From Caldilineaceae bacterium SB0662_bin_25 (GTDB taxonomy: Bacteria > Chloroflexota > Anaerolineae > Caldilineales > Caldilineaceae): a stretch of 51,140 nt of DNA. This document shows, in pieces, positions 45,641-51,140 of this stretch. A program made the position numbers and the translations under genes. Location of the stretch: positions 1 through 51,140 of the forward strand of contig VXOE01000215.1 in NCBI GenBank assembly GCA_009840225.1, given 5' to 3'. The notes under the pieces are model-generated. The model had not been told where the DNA came from and searched no databases. It was given only the letters and a program-made list of their open reading frames with translations. Every line of letters starts with the position of its first letter. Position 1 is the stretch's first letter.

Positions 45641-46735
45641 TCAGACACGTCTCACCGTAATAAAGGTGCCGAGAATCTCACGCATCCAAGGGTTGTTGCC
45701 ATCCGTGCGACCGTAGGCCGCCAACAGAGTGTCCGGTGCAACCTCCTCGATCGCGTCGTAGTACGAGCAATCAACGTGCACCGGACCCTGGCGTAAGCAG
45801 AAGTGCCCCATCCACGTATGCCCCATGTCCGTACTGAAGGCGAGCCAATCGCCCGGCCGGCCATAGATTACGGCCAGCACGCCATTGGACATCAGGCAGG
45901 ACTTCGGCATCACGCCACGGTCGGCGATCGGGTCAGCGTGGCTCCAGGTCCTGCCCTCGTCATTCGACCGGCTCATGTACAGCGACCAGTGCTCGCCCGA
46001 TGCATTCCCGCCGGAGCGCATGAAGCAAAGTATCTCTCCGTTGGGCAGTTTCTGCAGATAAGGCTCACCAAAGCCATCCAACCGCCGCGCATCCCCTTCA
46101 TGCAGGTCGAACGCCACCGTCGACCGGTAGTGCCAGGTGCGTCCTCGATCAGTAGACCGGATCACGAAAGAGCGCTCTTTCGCGTTCCTGTCAGCGGCGA
46201 ACTTGCCTAGCACACCGGCCAGCAAGCTGCCATCGCTTAGCGACACGATGGCGTGATCCACGTAGCAGAACAGTGGCTGTCCGGCGCGCTCCATGTCCCG
46301 CCACAGTTCGGGAATCCCAATCAGGCGAATCGTCTCCCTCTGGTAGGTGTAGCCGTTGTCCAGCGAGCGGTGCAGGTAGGTCTCGTGCACGCCGTCCTCG
46401 ACTTTCTCCAGCCAGGTCGGTTCCACCTGGATCAACTCACCGTCGGGGAACTGGTATGCGTTCCAAGAACGCCAATCCGGCGATTCGCGCCACGTATGCC
46501 CGCCATCTGTGGAGCGCCGGCAGGGCATGCCGCGATGACTGGCCTCCACTTCCGGTGGGAACGCAGCAAGCACGAGTTCACCGTCAATGAGCTTGTACAT
46601 GTAGGCGCAGGCGCAGTGCGTCTCATGCATGGGAATGATGGTCTGTGTCTCACCGACTTGGATTTCCAGCCCCGGGGGTTGGTAGAAGCCCCGGCTGCGG
46701 TCTTCGCGTGATACTTCCTTCACCGAGTCTGCCAT
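45641..46735 (-). CDS. sialidase-like beta-propeller protein with five Asp boxes
   Basis: The 364-residue protein carries five Asp-box motifs (S-x-D-x-G-x-T-W/Y): RRSTDGGHTW (73), HRSLDNGYTY (122), IRSTDRGRTW (near 190), SRSNDEGRTW (near 260) and AFSTDMGHTW (near 305). This is the signature of the six-bladed sialidase (GH33/BNR) fold. No signal peptide is seen. Glycosidase activity is plausible, but Asp-box proteins also include non-sialidases. AAAGGAA precedes the ATG. It lies between the DppC-type permease and the aldolase on the leftward operon. Confidence 0.85.
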   Translation of the reverse strand: MADSVKEVSREDRSRGFYQPPGLEIQVGETQTIIPMHETHCACAYMYKLIDGELVLAAFPPEVEASHRGMPCRRSTDGGHTWRESPDWRSWNAYQFPDGELIQVEPTWLEKVEDGVHETYLHRSLDNGYTYQRETIRLIGIPELWRDMERAGQPLFCYVDHAIVSLSDGSLLAGVLGKFAADRNAKERSFVIRSTDRGRTWHYRSTVAFDLHEGDARRLDGFGEPYLQKLPNGEILCFMRSGGNASGEHWSLYMSRSNDEGRTWSHADPIADRGVMPKSCLMSNGVLAVIYGRPGDWLAFSTDMGHTWMGHFCLRQGPVHVDCSYYDAIEEVAPDTLLAAYGRTDGNNPWMREILGTFITVRRV

Positions 46736-46771
46736 TTCCTATTCCTTTCTTTGCTCCATGGCGCAAACCGA

Positions 46772-47683
46772 TCAGATACCACCATGCCTGCTACGCACAT
46801 CGAGAGCGTCGCGCAGGCCATCGCCCATGAAGTTGATGGCCAGGACTGCCAGGGTAATCGCCATTCCCGGCGGCAGCCACTGCCAGGGGAAGATGGCGAG
46901 CGCTGTGAAGTTCGCCGCGCGGCTGACCATGCCACCCCAGCTGGGTACCGGGGCTTGTACGCCCAGCCCAAGATAGCTCAGGCCGGCCTCGGCGAGGATG
47001 GCGCCTGCCGTTCCCAGAGTCATCGAGACCACGACAGGGCCAACCACGTGGGGAAAGATGTGTACCCACATGATACGCCAGTCAGTTGCGCCGACCGTGC
47101 GGGCCGCGGTGACGAATTCCGTCTCGCGCAAGGACAGCACCTGGCCCCGCACCAGCCGCGCCAGCCCCGGCCAATTGAAGAGACCAATCACCAGCATGAG
47201 GGTGAAGATGCTGGGTTCCAGAACGGTGGCCAATGTGATCATGAGGATAAAGGTCGGAAACATCATGACCAGCTCTGTAAAACGCATGAGCAGATCGTCC
47301 GTACGTCCCCCGACGTAGCCGCCCAGCCCACCGATTATGACACCTATGATCGTGGTGAGGGATACGGCGACGATGCCCACCGACATGGACACTCGTGCGC
47401 CATAGACGACGCGGGTAAGTACATCTCTCCCAACCTGATCCGTACCGAAGATGTGCCGGCCATTAGGGGGGGAATCGATTTCGCGTAAGTTGGCTTTGAC
47501 AGGATCGTAAGGGGTGAGGAGTGGCGCGGTCAGAGCGATCAGCACCAGTATCAGGACGATCAGGCTACCGACCACGGCGACGCGGTGCCGAAGAAAGCGA
47601 CGCAAGCTGCGCGCGAAAGGCGAGTCTACGGGCAACCGCTGTTCTGCGATCTGTGGAGAGGCTCTGTTACGTGTGCGCGACAT
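46772..47683 (-). CDS. peptide/oligosaccharide ABC permease, DppC type
   Basis: This 303-residue protein has a cytoplasmic N-terminal arm and six membrane segments. The coupling loop is TVGATDWRIMWVHIFPHVVGP, and LAEAGLSYLGLGVQAPVPSWG is the conserved DppC/OppC segment. It pairs with the DppB-type permease upstream (135-bp gap). In many marine and plant-polymer degraders this transporter class imports oligosaccharides rather than peptides; the sialidase-like and aldolase neighbours support that here. No DppD/DppF ATPase is in the window. Confidence 0.93.
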   Translation of the reverse strand: MSRTRNRASPQIAEQRLPVDSPFARSLRRFLRHRVAVVGSLIVLILVLIALTAPLLTPYDPVKANLREIDSPPNGRHIFGTDQVGRDVLTRVVYGARVSMSVGIVAVSLTTIIGVIIGGLGGYVGGRTDDLLMRFTELVMMFPTFILMITLATVLEPSIFTLMLVIGLFNWPGLARLVRGQVLSLRETEFVTAARTVGATDWRIMWVHIFPHVVGPVVVSMTLGTAGAILAEAGLSYLGLGVQAPVPSWGGMVSRAANFTALAIFPWQWLPPGMAITLAVLAINFMGDGLRDALDVRSRHGGI

Positions 47684-47818
47684 CTGTCTCGTGGCTGGCG
47701 CTGGGAAATCTGGAGGAGTTTTGCCGGGCTGGCACCTCTGGTGAATGGCTGGATAGAGTGTGTGGGCGGGTTAGATTGGCGGGAGAATGTGCCGGCATTC
47801 ACCAACTCCGACCCGTTA

Positions 47819-48781
47819 TCAATCGTAGCGTACGCGCGGGTCCACGAAGCCATAGGCGATATCAGAGGCCAGGTTCGCGAGCATTACGATGACGGCAGAA
47901 GTCAGTGTCACCGCCATGATCACGGGGTAGTCGCGGGCCAGGAGGGCCGTATAGCCCAGTCGGCCCATCCCCGGCCACGAGAAGAGCTGCTCAAGGATAA
48001 ACGATCCGCCCAACAAGCTGGGCAGGCTGAGGCCCACGAGGGTGACCACGGGCAGGAGCGCGTTGCGGAACACGTGGCGTATGATGACCCACCGTTCCGG
48101 CAGCCCCTTGCTGCGAGCCGTGGTCACGTAGTCGGCGCCCAAGGCATCCAGCACACTCGCCCGTGTGTAGCGCATGTAGCCGGCCAGACTCAGAATCACG
48201 TTGGCGAGGACCGGCAGAACCATGTGGTGCAGCAGGTCCAGGTTGAGGCCTGTTGACTGGCCCGGGGTCCACATACCGGCCAGGGGGAACCAATCCAGCT
48301 TGACCGAAAGGAAATACATAAGCAGAATCGCGACGAAGAAGTTTGGCACCGAGATACCGAAGAAGGCAAAAAACGAAAGCGCGTGGTCCAGATTGGAGTA
48401 CTGCTTAAGGCCCGAGACGAGGCCGAGCGCCACGCCGATGAGGATGGCCAGCACGAGGGAGGTGGCCTGCAGCAAGAGGGTGGCCGGCAGGGTTTGAGCG
48501 ATTCTCTCCGCCACCGAGTGGCCATCCACCTGGGAGTAGCCGAGGTTTCCCCGAAGCAGTTCTCTCAGCCATATCAGGTAGCGGATGTGGATGGGCTTAT
48601 TCAAACCCAGGCGCTCCCGCATCGCTTCCCGGTCGATCTGTGAGGAGGTGGGCTCCAATGGGTCGATCATCGCCGTTACCGGATCACCGGGAGCCAGGTT
48701 ATACATCACGAAGACCAGGATCGTAACGCCCAAGACCATCATAGGCGTCACCAAGAGACGACGCAGGATATATTCAGTCAT
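47819..48781 (-). CDS. peptide/oligosaccharide ABC permease, DppB type
   Basis: This 320-residue protein starts MTEYILRRLLVTPMMVLGV, with the family phrases FVMYNLAPGDPVTAM, RYLIWLRELLRGNLGYSQ and the coupling loop ADYVTTARSKGLPERWVIIRHVFRNALLP. Six membrane segments are evident. It forms the translocation pore with the DppC-type partner downstream. The upstream binding-protein gene is 120 bases away, with a hairpin in the gap. Confidence 0.93.
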   Translation of the reverse strand: MTEYILRRLLVTPMMVLGVTILVFVMYNLAPGDPVTAMIDPLEPTSSQIDREAMRERLGLNKPIHIRYLIWLRELLRGNLGYSQVDGHSVAERIAQTLPATLLLQATSLVLAILIGVALGLVSGLKQYSNLDHALSFFAFFGISVPNFFVAILLMYFLSVKLDWFPLAGMWTPGQSTGLNLDLLHHMVLPVLANVILSLAGYMRYTRASVLDALGADYVTTARSKGLPERWVIIRHVFRNALLPVVTLVGLSLPSLLGGSFILEQLFSWPGMGRLGYTALLARDYPVIMAVTLTSAVIVMLANLASDIAYGFVDPRVRYD

Positions 48782-48843
48782 AGCCCAGTGTCTGTTCCCT
48801 GGCTAGGTGCGTGTACGCCCCGGTGGCGCCTGCAACACTGAAA

Positions 48844-48867
48844 GGGCTGGGCACTGCCGCCCAGCCC
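48844..48867 (-). terminator. intercistronic hairpin between binding protein and permeases
   Basis: A perfect 9-bp stem (GGGCTGGGC 48844-48852 with GCCCAGCCC 48859-48867) closes a 6-base loop, followed by TTTC on the minus strand. Such partial terminators commonly keep binding-protein mRNA more abundant than permease mRNA. Confidence 0.6.
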
Positions 48868-48901
48868 CCTCTTTCACCCGCCACTGCGAGGGCAGACAAA
48901 C

Positions 48902-50617
48902 CTAGGTCTGCTTCAGCCAGATCTTCTCGTGGGGAACGCGGACCGATTTTGCGTAGTCTGTGCCGGGATAGATGGCCTGGACTCGCGAATTGAAGATAAG
49001 CCTGCCCACCCCTCGGAAGAACGGCGCTCCGTTCAGGTTTTGGTCGACCAGCAAGGCTACTTGCTTCATCAGTTCTACACGCTTGTCGAGGTCTTTCTCC
49101 TGCATGGCGGCTGCATAAACCTCGTCCAACTCCGGGTTACAGTAATTGTTCCAGTTAATCCCGCCCGCGTCAGGGGTACCTCCACATTTGACAATACGCC
49201 AGAAGTGACCCAGGGCAGTGGAGCACCCCTGGACATTGCTGTAGATGTCAAAGTCCAGGTTGTCGAATACCTCTGGGACGAAGGCGGACGGGTGGAACAC
49301 CTTAAACTTCAACTTCAGCCCCATGTTGGCCGCCAGCGCCTGGAAGGTTTCTTCGCCCACCGTGGGCTCGCCTTCCACGGAGAACTCCAGTTCGCGGTCA
49401 AAGTCCCAGTTGATCTCTTCCAGAATGGCCTGGGCCTTGTCCGGATCGAACGAGTAGTCTGTCAGCCCTTCAGGCGGCTGGTTCAGGGTGCCCACGCCGA
49501 TGTGGCTGAACACGTAGTTATCGCGTACGGCCAAACCGCCGGTCGTCACGGCGAGATACTCATCAATGTCTATGCCATACAGGAGCGCCTGGTGCAGTTG
49601 ATGGTAGGTGTCCGGGAAGCGGTTGATGTTGATGTAATACGCCCAATAACATGGGGTCGGAAAAGTCGCACTTGCAAGATGATCCATCGCTTGCAAGCGC
49701 TGGAAGCTGGCCAGGTCTGGAGTGAAACCGACGTCAAGCTCTCCCTTCTCCAAGGCGGCAACCGCAGTGTTGCCATCGAGGAAGCGGAAGATGATTCCGT
49801 CCAGAAGGGGCTTCCCTCCCCAGTAGTCGTCGTTGCGCTCCATCGCCAGGAACTGGTCGGGAACCAACTGGGTGCATTTGAAGGGTCCGGTCCCGATGGG
49901 CATGCCCGCAAAAGGCTCGTGGTCGACAACCTTATCGAGCGGGACGTCCTCGAACACGTGCTTGGGCGTGATGTCCATGCGGGTGTTAGGGCTGGAAATG
50001 AAATCAAAGTCGGTCTCTTCCAGCTCAAGGCGCACGGTATAATCGTCAATCTTTTGGGCGCCGGTGAGATCCTCCATTGTCCCACCGTTTTCCCCCAGGT
50101 TCATGGCCCCCTTGATCTGCGGCAGCCCGCCGCTCTGGCGTGCGACATCCCTGTGGGTGGCGGCGAACCAGCTCCACATGACGTCGTCGGCAGTGAACGG
50201 CCGGCCATCGTGCCATTTGACGTTCTGGCGCAGGTGGAACACCCATACCCGATCCGGCTCCTCAACGTCCACCTTCTCGGCCAGCTCCGGTGTGATCTTG
50301 AACTCCTTCGTCTGGGGCGTCAGGCCGTCGCCCCACTCCTGACCGCGGACAAGAGCCTGTATTACCGGTGAGAACACCCTATAGTGTGAGGTGCCCCGAA
50401 CCTTCCAGGGTGTGAAGTTCGTGAAGCTCAATGCCCCAGGCGCGATCGTCAAGGTTCCGCCGCTCACGGGACCGGCGGCTTCCATGGATTCGGGTTGCTG
50501 GACCGGTTCCGGGGCTGCGCTCTGTGGGGCTGGGATACACGCAGCAGCAGCAATGCCAGCTGCGCCCAGGCCAGCCGCTCGCAGAAAATCACGTCTACTC
50601 ACTTCTTTACGAGTCAT
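48902..50617 (-). CDS. ABC substrate-binding lipoprotein, family 5 (DppA/OppA)
   Basis: The 571-residue protein begins with a twin-arginine signal (SRRDFLRAAG) and a lipobox (AAAC), so it is probably Tat-exported and lipid-anchored. The family 5 signature is clear: WVFHLRQNVKWHDGRPFTADDVMWSW near 125, and KVDVEEPDRV before it. It hands substrate to the DppB/DppC-type permeases. AGGAGG lies about 6 bp before the ATG. The leader of about 90 bases starts from a strong promoter. Substrate specificity (peptide or oligosaccharide) is not readable; neighbours favour sugar-type compounds. Confidence 0.93.
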   Translation of the reverse strand: MTRKEVSRRDFLRAAGLGAAGIAAAACIPAPQSAAPEPVQQPESMEAAGPVSGGTLTIAPGALSFTNFTPWKVRGTSHYRVFSPVIQALVRGQEWGDGLTPQTKEFKITPELAEKVDVEEPDRVWVFHLRQNVKWHDGRPFTADDVMWSWFAATHRDVARQSGGLPQIKGAMNLGENGGTMEDLTGAQKIDDYTVRLELEETDFDFISSPNTRMDITPKHVFEDVPLDKVVDHEPFAGMPIGTGPFKCTQLVPDQFLAMERNDDYWGGKPLLDGIIFRFLDGNTAVAALEKGELDVGFTPDLASFQRLQAMDHLASATFPTPCYWAYYININRFPDTYHQLHQALLYGIDIDEYLAVTTGGLAVRDNYVFSHIGVGTLNQPPEGLTDYSFDPDKAQAILEEINWDFDRELEFSVEGEPTVGEETFQALAANMGLKLKFKVFHPSAFVPEVFDNLDFDIYSNVQGCSTALGHFWRIVKCGGTPDAGGINWNNYCNPELDEVYAAAMQEKDLDKRVELMKQVALLVDQNLNGAPFFRGVGRLIFNSRVQAIYPGTDYAKSVRVPHEKIWLKQT

Positions 50618-50713
50618 GGTTCCCCTCCTGATGTAGGTATTCAGTCGCGTAGACAGTTCGGACTCAACGTTAGAGCAAGCCGTGTGGACGGGGATGCATC
50701 CAGGACAGTATAT

Positions 50714-50742
50714 AATATATATAGGAATTCAGCCCTTGTCAA
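50714..50742 (-). promoter_or_regulatory. strong sigma70-type promoter for the leftward ABC/sialidase operon
   Basis: On the minus strand TTGACA (50737-50742), 17 bp, TATATT (50714-50719), in an AT-rich patch. Predicted leader to the ATG at 50617 is about 90 bases. It has the same hexamers and spacing as the promoter at 23152-23180. Confidence 0.7.
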
Positions 50743-51140
50743 CTCAGGAAATTCAGCTGGGTGCAGCCCAGATTCTTGGGGGATATGTATAGCCTGAGCA
50801 GGCTTGGGTCCGGCAAACGGACTGGGCGCGCTTTACGCACGGCAAATTGGGATCCACGCTGGACATTGGTCGCAAGCACGACATGGGCAGGCGAGGAATG
50901 GAACTATGTCGACGATGAGGAAGCGCGCGAACGACCCTTACCTAGCGCCGGGGTCGGGCCGTGCGGGCGCGTTTGTGGGCAGTTGGAAAGGATAACGGCA
51001 GTGGTCGGTGGTGAGTGGACTGCGGGGGGTGGTGGAGCACTCTCGGCTGCTGGCCCAATTCGGGACTTGGGCGTCCGCATTCGGTGGCAGGCGCACCGGC
51101 TGGAATGGCGGCGTACGGGCGGCGGGGCTGGTGTCAGGGG
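50743..51140. other. right edge, no supported gene
   Basis: Short open frames on both strands run to the end of the window but show no family features or clear starts. A gene entering from the right cannot be excluded. Confidence 0.4.

Noticed and set aside
48929-50371. 480-codon plus-strand gene opposite the family 5 binding protein
   Set aside because: It is the antisense shadow of a gene with unmistakable family motifs; the product shows no recognisable domain.
1-51140. tRNA, rRNA or tmRNA genes
   Set aside because: No cloverleaf with a convincing T-loop or rRNA-like segment was found by eye; a covariance-model search was not possible here.

Overview
The window is a GC-rich bacterial chromosome segment, most likely from a free-living or host-associated member of the Chloroflexota (Caldilineae/Anaerolineae-like). 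This rests on gene style and is not proven: twin-arginine lipoprotein solute-binding proteins, Thr-Pro-rich lipoproteins, a giant CARDB-repeat protease, Chloroflexota-type TA genes and scattered GTAGGGGC...CTTGTG...GCCC hairpin repeats. No rRNA, tRNA or CRISPR array was found.

Left part (1-10.1 kb). An O-antigen-ligase-like membrane protein is followed by a repeat-rich intergenic region. This leads into a terminase-small-subunit-like gene with a leaderless promoter and five helically phased 10-bp repeats. Next comes a formate dehydrogenase locus: a NuoE-NuoF fusion, a ferredoxin-type NuoG/FdhB subunit, and a catalytic FdhA interrupted by an in-frame UGA. That UGA is a selenocysteine codon with a recognisable bacterial SECIS hairpin. 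The sulfurtransferase FdhD follows. An orphan antitoxin and a complete Phd/VapC-type toxin-antitoxin pair are embedded in the locus.

Middle part (10.3-35.5 kb). A 2,567-residue secreted subtilase carries about 15 CARDB repeats. A leftward sugar ABC operon (binding protein, a decayed permease fragment, two intact permeases, a lipoprotein) follows, then an MFS exporter. A housekeeping block holds dgkA-ybeY divergent from obgE-nadD. An S41 peptidase lacking the usual catalytic lysine, a small lipoprotein, a CDF metal exporter, a 44-codon membrane ORF, a DUF72 protein and an ammonium transporter complete this part. A perfect 9-bp palindrome lies between the last two.

Right part (36.2-50.7 kb). 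Two gene runs converge and look like one carbohydrate or acid-sugar utilisation locus. Rightward are a small beta-rich protein, two tandem paralogous beta-propeller glycosidase-like proteins, an enolase-superfamily dehydratase, a ThDP-dependent enzyme and a Gfo/Idh/MocA oxidoreductase. Leftward, from a strong promoter, are an oligopeptide-type binding protein, two permeases, a five-Asp-box sialidase-like protein and a DapA/NanA-family aldolase. Inferred flow: extracellular or imported glycan is cleaved by propeller enzymes, imported by the ABC system, then dehydrated, cleaved and oxidised by the cytoplasmic enzymes. No ATPase gene for either ABC importer is present. This cluster is the best candidate for an undescribed pathway.
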